From: CALMEC01 sp964440285
GTDB lineage: Bacteria; Actinomycetota; Thermoleophilia; Miltoncostaeales; Miltoncostaeaceae
Reading direction: 5' to 3'
NCBI GenBank assembly: GCA_964440285.1
Contig: CAYTRV010000051.1
Span: forward strand, 1-14,653
Length of the DNA stretch: 14,653 nucleotides
The notes beneath the pieces were generated by a model. That model searched no databases. It was not told the DNA's origin and worked only from the letters and a program-made list of their open reading frames with translations. The position numbers and the translations under genes were made by a program. This document shows, in pieces, positions 1-6,750 of this stretch (its first letter is position 1; the number at the start of each line of letters is the position of its first letter).

Positions 1-314
1 ATGATCGCCCGGTCGCCGCGGACCACGACGGGCCGCTGCATCAGCATCTTGTGCTTGAGGATGACCTCCACCACGGCCTCCGGGGTCTGGAAGTCGGCCT
101 CGTCGAGCGCGAGCTTCTTGAAGAGGCTGTCCTTGCGGACCAGGTCGCCCGGCGGGTCCTCGAGGTGGGCGACGAGCCACTCGAGCTCATCCCGGTCGGG
201 CGGGGTCTTCTGGTAGAGGATGATCTCGGCGGGGACGCCGAGCTCGTCGGCAATGCGCACGGCATTGCTCGACGATCCTCAGTTGGGGTAGTGGTAGATC
301 CTCATGCGGTCCAT
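1..314 (-). CDS. ArsC/Spx-family thioredoxin-fold protein with in-frame UGA (putative selenocysteine) at the catalytic position; C-terminus beyond window edge
   Basis: Reading the minus strand from ATG 314 gives MDRMRIYHYPN, then UGA at 279-281, then GSSSNAVRIADELG, and an open frame to the window edge (about 104 codons visible). The protein has ArsC-family hallmarks: a beta-strand leading to the YHxPxC-type active-site turn, a YQKTPPDRDEL segment, LVRKDSLFKKL, and the family's C-terminal LMQRPVVVRGDRAII. Only some 10-15 residues (the usual GRPPE end) should be missing. The UGA falls exactly where the family has its nucleophilic Cys (residue 12), and the following positions are Ser, so there is no CxxC partner. 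Members are arsenate reductases or related thiol oxidoreductases and regulators; the substrate here is unknown. The gene starts 21 nt after the glmS stop, in the same frame, so it is probably the last gene of the rplM unit. Shine-Dalgarno is weak; ATG 305 is an alternative start. A pseudogene or sequencing error is the main alternative, but no other disruption is seen. Confidence 0.8.
244..275 (-). promoter_or_regulatory. Bacterial SECIS-like hairpin just downstream of the in-frame UGA
   Basis: On the minus strand, three nucleotides (GGA) after the UGA at 279-281, the arms TCGTCG-A-GCAATGC (275-262) and GCATTGC-CGACGA (256-244) pair over 13 bp with no mismatch. There is one bulged A (269) and a 5-nt loop, CGTGC (261-257). 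The loop begins 17 nt after the UGA and has a G as its second base. As I recall the bacterial SECIS model, it requires a hairpin within the coding region shortly after UGA, with a G in the first two loop positions. SelB would bind it to deliver Sec-tRNA. The function is inferred from position and shape. Confidence 0.75.
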
Positions 315-335
315 GACCGGCAAACTACCGCGTCG

Positions 336-2174
336 CTACTCGACGGTGACCGTCTTCGCGAGGTTCCGCGGCTGGTCGACGTTGAGCCCCTTCGCACGCG
401 CGACGGCGTAGGCGAACAGCTGGAGCGGGATGTTCGCGGTGATCGGGCTGAGTAGCGGCGGGGTCTTCGGGCACCACAGGACGTCGTCTGCGTGCTCCTC
501 GATCACCCGGTTCCCCTCCGTCGCGACCGCGATCACCCTGGCGCCGCGGGCCTTGACCTCCTGGATGTTCGATACCACCTTGTCGAAGACGTGCCCGTCG
601 GTCGCGACCACGACTACGGGCGACCCCTCCTCGAGCAGCGCGATGGGACCGTGCTTCATCTCACCCGCCGGGTACGCCTCGGTCGGGATGTAGCTGATCT
701 CTTTCAGCTTCAGCGCCCCCTCAAAGGACACCGGAACGCCGACGTGGCGGCCGAGATACAGGAAGAACGGGCGGTCGAAGTACCGGCCCGCGACCTCGTA
801 CACCTGCGCCGGCGCCATTGATTCGAGGTACGCCTTGACGAGGTCGGGCAGCCGGCGGAGGTCGGCGGCGATGTCGAGGGCGCCGGCGGCGGTGAGCGCC
901 CACTTGAGGCGCCCCAGCTTGAGCGCCAGCAGGGCCAGCGCCATGATCTGGGCGGTGTGGGTCTTCGTGGCGGCGACGCCGATCTCGAGCCCGGCACGGG
1001 TGAAGATCACGCCGTCGGAGTCACGCGTCGCCTGCGAACCCATGATGTTGGTGAGGGCCACGACGTGCGCGCCCCGCTCGCGCGCGACGCGCATCGCGGC
1101 GAGGGTGTCGGCGGTCTCGCCGCTCTGGGTGATGCCGATGACCAGGTCACCGGGACCGGCGAGGCACGTGCGGTAGCGGTACTCGCTCGCGACCTCGATG
1201 TTCACTGCGACCCGCGACCAATCCTCGATGAGGTACCGGCCGACGAGCCCGGCGTGGAAGGAGGTACCGCACGCGACGACGTGGATGCGCTCGACGCGGG
1301 CGAGCTCGGCGTCGTCGAGCCCGAGGTCGGCCAGCTCGACGCTGCCGTCGGCGTGCAGCCGGTCGCCGATCGTGTCCCAGAGCGCCGCGGGCTGCTCGTG
1401 GATCTCCTTGAGCATGAACGTCTCGTGACCACCCTTCTCGGCAGCGTCCTCATCCATTTCGACGCGGGTGACCTCACGCTCGAGCGGAGCGGCGCCACCG
1501 TTCCACACGGTCGTGGAGCCGGCTTCGAGGATGACGATCTCCCCTGACTCGATGATCTGGATGTCGCGCGTCTCGCGCAGGAAAGCCGGGATCGCCGACG
1601 CGAAGAACCGCTCCCCGTCGCCGACGCCGACCACGAGCGGGCATTCCTTGCGCGCGCCGACCAGCCGGCCCGGCTCGTCCGCGTGCATCGCGACGAACGC
1701 GTAATGCCCGTCGAGCCGCGGGACGATCTCGCGGACGGCCTGCGCGATGTCGCCACGGTACGCCTGGTTGATCAGGTGCGGGATGACCTCGGTGTCGGTT
1801 TCGCTTGTGAACGCAACACCCTTGCCGGCGAGTTCCGCCCGCAGCTCGACGTAGTTCTCGACGATCCCGTTCATGACGACCGCGATCTTTCCGGTCCGGT
1901 CGAAATGCGGGTGCGCGTTCGCCTCGGTCACCTTGCCATGCGTCGCCCAGCGCGTGTGGCCGAGGCCGGTCGTCGCGGCGGAGTGGTTGTCTCCGGCGGC
2001 GTCACGAAGCTTGGCGAGGTTGCCGACCGCGCGGACGACGGCGAAGCTCTCGCCGGCATGCTCCAGCAGCGCGATCCCGGCGGAGTCGTATCCACGGTAC
2101 TCGAGTCGCTCGAGCCCGTCGAGGATGAGGTCCTTGCACTCCCTCGGGCCGACGTAGCCGATGATTCCGCACAT
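336..2174 (-). CDS. glmS: Glutamine--fructose-6-phosphate aminotransferase (isomerizing)
   Basis: This 612-residue protein makes glucosamine-6-phosphate from fructose-6-phosphate and glutamine, the first step of UDP-GlcNAc synthesis, in the cytoplasm. The mature N-terminus is MCGIIGYVG, with Cys2 as the glutaminase nucleophile, followed by GHTRWATHG near residue 72 and NGIVENY near residue 102. Two SIS sugar-isomerase domains follow: ACGTSFHAG near 301 with TQSGETADT near 349, and a second around 470-590 containing EAYPAGEMKHGP. The C-terminus ends QPRNLAKTVTVE, as in the family, and the length matches the usual 600-610. The frame is open further upstream, but ATG 2174 is chosen because Cys must be residue 2 and AAGGAG lies 5 nt before it. 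It follows glmM by 67 nt, an intergenic stretch with no clear promoter or terminator. Confidence 0.97.
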   Translation of the reverse strand: MCGIIGYVGPRECKDLILDGLERLEYRGYDSAGIALLEHAGESFAVVRAVGNLAKLRDAAGDNHSAATTGLGHTRWATHGKVTEANAHPHFDRTGKIAVVMNGIVENYVELRAELAGKGVAFTSETDTEVIPHLINQAYRGDIAQAVREIVPRLDGHYAFVAMHADEPGRLVGARKECPLVVGVGDGERFFASAIPAFLRETRDIQIIESGEIVILEAGSTTVWNGGAAPLEREVTRVEMDEDAAEKGGHETFMLKEIHEQPAALWDTIGDRLHADGSVELADLGLDDAELARVERIHVVACGTSFHAGLVGRYLIEDWSRVAVNIEVASEYRYRTCLAGPGDLVIGITQSGETADTLAAMRVARERGAHVVALTNIMGSQATRDSDGVIFTRAGLEIGVAATKTHTAQIMALALLALKLGRLKWALTAAGALDIAADLRRLPDLVKAYLESMAPAQVYEVAGRYFDRPFFLYLGRHVGVPVSFEGALKLKEISYIPTEAYPAGEMKHGPIALLEEGSPVVVVATDGHVFDKVVSNIQEVKARGARVIAVATEGNRVIEEHADDVLWCPKTPPLLSPITANIPLQLFAYAVARAKGLNVDQPRNLAKTVTVE

Positions 2175-2241
2175 GGGTGCTCCTTGGGGGACGACCAACT
2201 CGAGATCGGCAGAACGCGCCGTGAGGTGAACCCCTTCGCCG

Positions 2242-3600
2242 CTACTCGCGGGCTCCCCCCCCAAGGACACGCTCCGCGACCTCGGCGATGCTAGCGCACC
2301 ACCGCGAGCAGGCATCGTCGGTCGGGGCCTCGACCATCACGCGCACCAGTGGCTCCGTGCCCGAGGCGCGGACGACGACGCGGCCGTCCTCGCCAAGCTC
2401 CCGCTCGCAGTCGGCGACCATCGCCCACACCTCATGCGCCTCCGGCAGCCGATCCTTGTGGGCGACGCGGAAGCTCACCAGCTTCTGCGGCATGCGGACG
2501 ACAACGGACGCGAGATCCGCGAGTGACCGACCGGATTCGACGACGGCATGGAGCAGCTGGAGACCGGCGGCGAGTCCGTCCCCGGTGGGGCCGGATCGCA
2601 GGTTGATCAGGTGGCCGCTCTGCTCGCCGCCGATGACGAACCCGCCGGAGCGCATCTCCTCGAGCACGTACCGGTCGCCGACATCGGTCCAGCGCACCTC
2701 GATGCCGTTCGCCCGCATCGCCTCCCGGAAGCCGAGGTTGGTCATGGTGGTCGTGACCACCGCGCCGCCGTCGAGCTCGCCGCGGTCGCGCAGGCGCACC
2801 GCGAGGATCGCCAGGATCTGGTCGCCGTCCACCGGGGTGCCGGCATGGTCGACCGCGAGCACGCGGTCGCCGTCGCCGTCGAACGCGAGCCCGAGATCTG
2901 CGCGGGCCCTGACGACGGCGCTCGCGAGCGCGTCCAGGTGGGTGGAGCCACAGTCCACGGTGATGTTGACGCCAGCCGGAGCGCCGCCGATGACCTCGAC
3001 GAGGTCAGCGCCGAGATGGCGCAGCACGTCGGACCCGCTGACGACGGTCGCGCCGTGCGCGCAGTCGATGACGAGGCGCAGGCCCGCAAGGTCGATCGGG
3101 AACCGCTCGATCAGCCCGTTGACGTAGCGGGCACGGCCCTCCGGCCAGGCGACGATCGCGCCGAGGCCGTCGGCCTCCGGACGCGGCCCGGCGGTGTTCA
3201 TCGCATGCTCGACCGCGGCCTCCTCCGCGTCGGGGAGCTTGAACCCGTCGGAGCCGAAGAGCTTGATCCCGTTGTCGGGGAACGGGTTGTGCGATGCGCT
3301 GATGACCGCGCCTGCGCTTGCGTCACCCCTGCTGACGAGCTCCGCGACCGCGGGCGTCGGCAGGACCCCGCCGAGCTCGACGTCGACGCCGACGCTTGCG
3401 AGCCCGGCGGCGAGCGCGGCCTCGAGCATCGGCCCGCTTCGCCGGGTGTCGCGGCCCACGAGCACGGTTGCGCCCGCCCCGAGCCGCACCCCGAGGGCTC
3501 TGCCGATTGCGAGCGCGAGCTCAGGCGTGAGGTCGCGGTTCGCGACCCCCCGCACGCCGTCCGTGCCGAACAGCGTTCGGGCGGGCTCCCCAGACGCCAC
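2242..3600 (-). CDS. glmM: Phosphoglucosamine mutase
   Basis: This 452-residue enzyme converts glucosamine-6-phosphate to glucosamine-1-phosphate, the step after GlmS on the way to UDP-GlcNAc for peptidoglycan. It opens with LFGTDGVRGVAN (residues 10-21). The active-site phosphoserine motif is SASHNPFPDNG with the serine near 103. The metal-binding loop is DGDGDR at 241-246, the sugar-binding motif GEQSGH is at 325-330, and the phosphate-binding RASGTEP is at 411-417. This is a complete alpha-D-phosphohexomutase of normal length. The start is GTG 3600; AGAGG lies about 13 nt upstream, within the end of rpsI. The gene begins only 11 nt after the rpsI stop, so it is almost certainly cotranscribed with the ribosomal genes, an arrangement known from actinobacteria. 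Confidence 0.97.
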   Translation of the reverse strand: MASGEPARTLFGTDGVRGVANRDLTPELALAIGRALGVRLGAGATVLVGRDTRRSGPMLEAALAAGLASVGVDVELGGVLPTPAVAELVSRGDASAGAVISASHNPFPDNGIKLFGSDGFKLPDAEEAAVEHAMNTAGPRPEADGLGAIVAWPEGRARYVNGLIERFPIDLAGLRLVIDCAHGATVVSGSDVLRHLGADLVEVIGGAPAGVNITVDCGSTHLDALASAVVRARADLGLAFDGDGDRVLAVDHAGTPVDGDQILAILAVRLRDRGELDGGAVVTTTMTNLGFREAMRANGIEVRWTDVGDRYVLEEMRSGGFVIGGEQSGHLINLRSGPTGDGLAAGLQLLHAVVESGRSLADLASVVVRMPQKLVSFRVAHKDRLPEAHEVWAMVADCERELGEDGRVVVRASGTEPLVRVMVEAPTDDACSRWCASIAEVAERVLGGGARE

Positions 3601-3611
3601 GGTCGTTGAAG

Positions 3612-4082
3612 CTACCTCTTCGAGAACTGCGGGCGCTTGCGGGCGCCACGAAGACCGGCCTTCTTGCGCTCCTTGATTCGGGAGTCGCGGGCCAGCATGC
3701 CCTCGCGCTTGAGCTCGGGACGGAGGTTCTCGTCGAGTTCCACGAGCGCCCGGGCGATGCCGTGGCGGAGCGCGCCGGCCTGCCCGGTGACCCCGCCGCC
3801 GTTGAGGCGGGCCACGACCGAGACCTGGCCTTCGAGCCCCGCGACCGTGAGCGGCGAGCGTGCGGTGCGCACCAGGGCTGCGCGGGGGAAGTACTCGTCG
3901 ATCGGCCGGCCGTTGCAGGTGATCGAGCCGTCCCCGCCGCGGTTGATGATGACGCGCGCGATCGAGTTCTTGCGCTTGCCGGTGGCCTGGGGGCGCTCGG
4001 CACCGGGCTTCGGCGTCGCCGGAGCGGCGGGCGCCTCCAGTGGGGCCTCTGCCGCCGGCGTCTCGATCGTCTCGTCCGTCAT
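3612..4082 (-). CDS. rpsI: 30S ribosomal protein S9
   Basis: The 156-residue protein carries the S9 core beginning near residue 36 with GKRKNSIARVIINRGGDGSI. NGRPIDEYFPR and GGGVTGQAGALRHGIARAL follow, and the basic tail ends KKAGLRGARKRPQFSKR; in known S9 proteins this tail reaches the P-site tRNA. The first 35 or so residues are an Ala/Pro/Glu-rich, low-complexity acidic extension, absent from E. coli S9 but common in actinobacteria. The ATG overlaps the rplM stop as ATGA (4079-4082), which suggests translational coupling so that both 30S and 50S proteins are made together. Confidence 0.97.
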   Translation of the reverse strand: MTDETIETPAAEAPLEAPAAPATPKPGAERPQATGKRKNSIARVIINRGGDGSITCNGRPIDEYFPRAALVRTARSPLTVAGLEGQVSVVARLNGGGVTGQAGALRHGIARALVELDENLRPELKREGMLARDSRIKERKKAGLRGARKRPQFSKR

Positions 4083-4525
4083 ACCTCAGCCTTTCGTGTG
4101 AGCCGGAGGGGTTCCGGCTTCTGCGCCGCGTGCGGGTGCTCGCCGCCTGCGTAGATCTTGAGCTTTCCGAGCTGCTGGCGGCCCAGCCGGTTCTTCGGGA
4201 GCATGCCGCGCACTGCCATGCGAAGCACCTCTTCCGGGCCGCGGCGGAGCTGCTCGGCGAGCGTACGGCTCTTGAGCCCGCCGGGGTAGCCCGAATGGCG
4301 GTAGTAGAGCTTTTCCTGGAGCTTGTTGCCGGTGACCGCGACCTTCTCGGCGTTGACGACGACGACGAAGTCGCCGGTATCGGCGTGGCGCGTGTACCAG
4401 GGCGACCGCTTGCCCGACAGCGTCTCCGCGATGACCGACGCCAACCGGCCGAGGTTCTGCCCGTCCGCGTCGACGATCCACCACTGGCGGTCGACGGTGC
4501 CGGCCTTCGCGCTCTGTGTGCTCAA
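4079..4525 (-). CDS. rplM: 50S ribosomal protein L13
   Basis: The 148-residue product shows L13 landmarks: DRQWWIVDADGQNLGRLAS at the N-terminus, GDFVVVVNAEKVAVTGNK, YYRHSGYPGGLK, and VRGMLPKNRLGRQQLGKLKIYAG near the C-terminus. It is an early-assembling 23S rRNA-binding protein. The start is taken as TTG 4525, giving (M)STQSAKAGTVDRQ, because GAAGGG lies about 6 nt upstream and the protein then has the normal family length. An in-frame ATG further upstream (at 4552) has no Shine-Dalgarno and would add an unusual N-terminus. It is the first gene of the rplM-rpsI-glmM-glmS-arsC-like unit, behind its own promoter and leader hairpin. Confidence 0.95.
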   Translation of the reverse strand: MSTQSAKAGTVDRQWWIVDADGQNLGRLASVIAETLSGKRSPWYTRHADTGDFVVVVNAEKVAVTGNKLQEKLYYRHSGYPGGLKSRTLAEQLRRGPEEVLRMAVRGMLPKNRLGRQQLGKLKIYAGGEHPHAAQKPEPLRLTRKAEV

Positions 4526-4559
4526 TTCGTGCCCTTCAGCGAAAATCATCCAAACAGCG

Positions 4560-4581
4560 AAAAGCGGCGCGGGTGCGCCGC
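4560..4581 (-). terminator. Terminator-like hairpin in the rplM leader (possible attenuator)
   Basis: On the minus strand GCGGCGC (4581-4575), loop ACCC and GCGCCGC (4570-4564) form a perfect 7-bp GC stem followed at once by TTTT (4563-4560). It lies between the predicted rplM promoter and the rplM ribosome binding site, not after a gene. It could be an attenuator or a protein-binding leader structure controlling the ribosomal operon. The short U run makes full termination uncertain. Outer CAGCG/CGCTG segments could extend the structure past the U tract. Confidence 0.55.
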
Positions 4582-4595
4582 GCTGCAGCCGAGGA

Positions 4596-4624
4596 ATGCT
4601 AGGAAATAGCGCCGGGTCTCGCAA
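4596..4624 (-). promoter_or_regulatory. rplM: Predicted sigma-70-type promoter for the rplM unit
   Basis: The minus strand shows TTGCGA (4624-4619), a 17-nt spacer and TAGCAT (4601-4596). This is a reasonable housekeeping -35/-10 pair, placing the transcription start near 4589 and giving a leader of about 64 nt before the TTG start. No other candidate in the divergent gap looks as good. The call rests on motif and spacing only. Confidence 0.5.
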
Positions 4625-4725
4625 CCATCCGAGGCCCATCCGTCCGCGCGGAAGGATATAAGGGGGCTGTTGTCCCGGTCCTGGAAGTCAGAACCCAAGA
4701 ACGGCCGGCTGCCCGTAAGGTGGTG

Positions 4726-5097
4726 ATGGATGTGTCAGCAAGCCCGGTGCGTCGTTGCGTGGCGGTCGCAGGCCACGGCAAGCGCTGTCAGCAGAGCCCG
4801 TTCCGCGGAAGCCCGTACTGCTGGCATCACCTGCAGAGCCGCAAGGTCCCCGCGCCGAGCCGTCCCCTTCGCGTGGCACCCCAGCCGCCGGCGGCGGTCA
4901 CGGCGCTGCCGGTCGTCGACCGCATGGCGCTGGCCGTACGGCTCGCGCACAGCCTCGGCGCCAATGAGCTCGCCGAGCTCGTGACGTTCATCGAGGACCG
5001 TCGCGACGGTACCCTCGTCCTCGTCAAGACCGACGGCCGCGTCGACGACGCGCGCGCGCACCGGCCCGCCCGGATCGACACGGTGTCAGGCACTTGA
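4726..5097 (+). CDS. Small protein with N-terminal Cys/His (zinc-knuckle-like) motif, DUF5763-like
   Basis: This is the only plus-strand gene I can support. From ATG 4726 it encodes 123 residues. The N-terminus holds a C-x9-C-x10-C-x2-H pattern (C11, C21, C32, H35; around GKRCQQSPFRGSPYCWHH), resembling the short metal-binding knuckle of DUF5763-type proteins. Then come a Pro/Ala-rich linker (about 40-62), a likely helical segment VDRMALAVRLAHSLGANELAELVTFIEDR, and an acidic/basic tail. No enzymatic motif is seen and the function is unknown; nucleic-acid or protein binding is a guess from the motif. The start is preferred over GTG 4720 and GTG 4723 because AAGG ends 5 nt before it. It is divergent from rplM and convergent with guaA. 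Its last codons and TGA stop lie inside the left arm of the 5082-5181 inverted repeat, so the C-terminus may have been changed by that repeat. Confidence 0.7.
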   Translation: MDVSASPVRRCVAVAGHGKRCQQSPFRGSPYCWHHLQSRKVPAPSRPLRVAPQPPAAVTALPVVDRMALAVRLAHSLGANELAELVTFIEDRRDGTLVLVKTDGRVDDARAHRPARIDTVSGT

Positions 5098-5181
5098 CGT
5101 TGACACCGGGCCGGGCCACCGGGCCGGGCCACAGAGCGGCGCGGGTTGCGTCGTCGCTGTCAACGTCAAGTGCCTGACACC
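5082..5181. repeat. Perfect 24-bp inverted repeat between convergent genes (REP-like or bidirectional terminator)
   Basis: Bases 5082-5105 (beginning GGTGTCAGGCACTTGACG) are repeated exactly in inverse orientation at 5158-5181, separated by 52 nt. Within the left part, GGTGTCA (5082-5088) also pairs with TGACACC (5101-5107), giving an alternative smaller hairpin. The left arm contains the stop codon of the small plus-strand gene, and the right arm starts 2 nt beyond the guaA stop (5184-5186). There is no T run, so it is not a classic intrinsic terminator. The GTGTCAGGCAC core resembles palindromes I associate with REP elements mobilised by Y1 (RAYT) transposases, but no transposase is nearby. 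Confidence 0.8.
5105..5130. repeat. Two tandem 13-bp GC-rich repeats in the spacer of the inverted repeat
   Basis: ACCGGGCCGGGCC occurs twice in direct succession (5105-5117 and 5118-5130), within the loop region between the inverted arms. It is probably slippage of a GC-rich spacer; no function can be assigned. Confidence 0.75.
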
Positions 5182-5183
5182 AC

Positions 5184-6701
5184 CTACTCCCATTCGATCG
5201 TGCCGGGCGGCTTTGACGTGACGTCGAGCACCACCCGGTTCACGCCTGGCACCTCGGCGATGATGCGGTTCGAGATCTTCTCGATGAGTTCGTGCGGCAG
5301 CCTCGCCCAGTCTGCGGTCATGGCGTCGTCGCTCGTGACCGCGCGGATCACGACCGGATACGCGTAGGTGCGGCTGTCGCCCTGCACCCCGACGCTGCGG
5401 ATCGCGGGGAGCACCGCGAAGCTCTGCCAGAGGTCCCGGTAGAGGCCGGCGCGGCGGACCTCCTCCTGCAGGAGGTGGTCGGCGCGGCGGAGGATGTCGA
5501 GCCGTTCCTCGGTGACCTCCCCGATGATGCGGATCGCCAGCCCCGGGCCCGGGAACGGCTGTCGCCACACCATGCGCTCCGGCAGGCCCAGTTCCTCTCC
5601 GACGGCCCGCACCTCGTCTTTGAAGAGCTGCCGAAGCGGCTCGACGAGGTCGACCGCCATGTCCTCCGGCAGCCCGCCCACGTTGTGATGGCTCTTGATG
5701 GTGGCCGCCCCGTCACGACCGCCGGACTCGATGACGTCGGAGTAGAGCGTCCCCTGAACCAGGAACGGCACCGCGCCGAGCTTCCCGGCCTCCTCTTCGA
5801 AGATGCGGATGAACTCGCTCCCGATCGCCTTGCGCTTCTCCTCCGGGTCGGTCACGCCGCGGAGCTTCTCGAGGAACCGCTCCTGCGCCCGCACGCGCAC
5901 CAGCGGCACGTGGAAGTGGTGGCCGAACGACAGCTCGACCTGCTCGGCCTCGTTGTGACGCATGAACCCGTGGTCGACGAACACGCAGGTGAGCCGGTCG
6001 CCGATGGCCCGGTGCACGAGGAGCGCGGCGACGGCGCTGTCGACGCCGCCCGACAACCCGCAGATCGCCCGCTGGTCGCCGACCTGCGCCCGGATACGCT
6101 CAACCTGCTCGTCGATCACATGGGCCGCGGTCCAGGTCGGCGCGCACTCGCACACGTCGAACAGGAACCCCTTGAGGAGGTCGGTGCCGAACGGCGTGTG
6201 CACCACCTCGGGATGGAACTGCACCCCGTACATGCGCCGCTCAGGCGACTCCATCGCGGCGACCGGCGCCCCGTCGGTCTCCGCGGTCACGTTGAAGCCC
6301 TCGGGAGCGCGGACGACCGCGTCCCGATGGCTCATCCAGCAGTGCTCCGCGGGGAGGTCGCCGAACAGCCCCGCGCGGGACGTGACGTTGAGCCGGGTGC
6401 GGCCGAACTCGCCTCCGCCCGTATGGGCCACCTCGCCACCCAGCGCCTGCGCCATGCCCTGCATGCCGTAGCAGATGCCGAGCACGGGGATGCCGAGCTC
6501 GAGGAGCTCGGACCGCACCGCCGGCGCGCCATCTTCGTACACGGAGGCCGGCCCGCCCGACAGGACGAGCCCTGCGGGCTCGAGCGCGGCGACCTCGTCC
6601 GGCGCGACGTCGTGTGGGACGAGCGCCGAGAACACACGGCACTCCCGTATCCGGCGGGCGATGAGCTGGCTGTACTGGGCGCCGTAGTCCACGACGAGCA
6701 C
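5184..6701 (-). CDS. guaA: GMP synthase (glutamine-hydrolysing)
   Basis: The enzyme aminates XMP to GMP with glutamine and ATP. Counting from GTG 6701 (505 residues), it opens with LVVDYGAQYSQLIARRIREC. The class-I glutamine amidotransferase triad is Cys77 in GICYGMQ with His163 and Glu165 in GVQFHPEV. The ATP pyrophosphatase P-loop GLSGGVDS is at about 215-222, the KSHHNVGGLPEDM lid segment near 336, and PFPGPGLAIRIIGE near 382. The protein ends KPPGTIEWE, the family's normal C-terminus. The start is uncertain: GTG 6701 gives a family-like N-terminus but its GGAGG is 14 nt away, while CTG 6746, 4 nt after the guaB3 stop, would add 15 residues. It follows guaB3 and is very probably cotranscribed with it; after the stop comes the inverted repeat. 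Confidence 0.96.
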   Translation of the reverse strand: MLVVDYGAQYSQLIARRIRECRVFSALVPHDVAPDEVAALEPAGLVLSGGPASVYEDGAPAVRSELLELGIPVLGICYGMQGMAQALGGEVAHTGGGEFGRTRLNVTSRAGLFGDLPAEHCWMSHRDAVVRAPEGFNVTAETDGAPVAAMESPERRMYGVQFHPEVVHTPFGTDLLKGFLFDVCECAPTWTAAHVIDEQVERIRAQVGDQRAICGLSGGVDSAVAALLVHRAIGDRLTCVFVDHGFMRHNEAEQVELSFGHHFHVPLVRVRAQERFLEKLRGVTDPEEKRKAIGSEFIRIFEEEAGKLGAVPFLVQGTLYSDVIESGGRDGAATIKSHHNVGGLPEDMAVDLVEPLRQLFKDEVRAVGEELGLPERMVWRQPFPGPGLAIRIIGEVTEERLDILRRADHLLQEEVRRAGLYRDLWQSFAVLPAIRSVGVQGDSRTYAYPVVIRAVTSDDAMTADWARLPHELIEKISNRIIAEVPGVNRVVLDVTSKPPGTIEWE

Positions 6702-6750
6702 CCCGCCGGGTGCCGCCTCCGCGAGCGCCGGATCCAGGGCGCTCAGGCGC

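Noticed and set aside
1..314. Reading the ArsC-like gene as a simple pseudogene or as UGA meaning another amino acid by code change.
   Set aside because: Only one disruption is present, at the exact catalytic position, followed by a SECIS-like hairpin, and UGA ends at least seven intact genes in the window. A sequencing error remains possible and is listed as a refuting outcome.
4657..4662. TATAAG as a -10 box for the small plus-strand gene.
   Set aside because: No acceptable -35 hexamer lies 16-18 nt upstream, so I do not call a promoter there.
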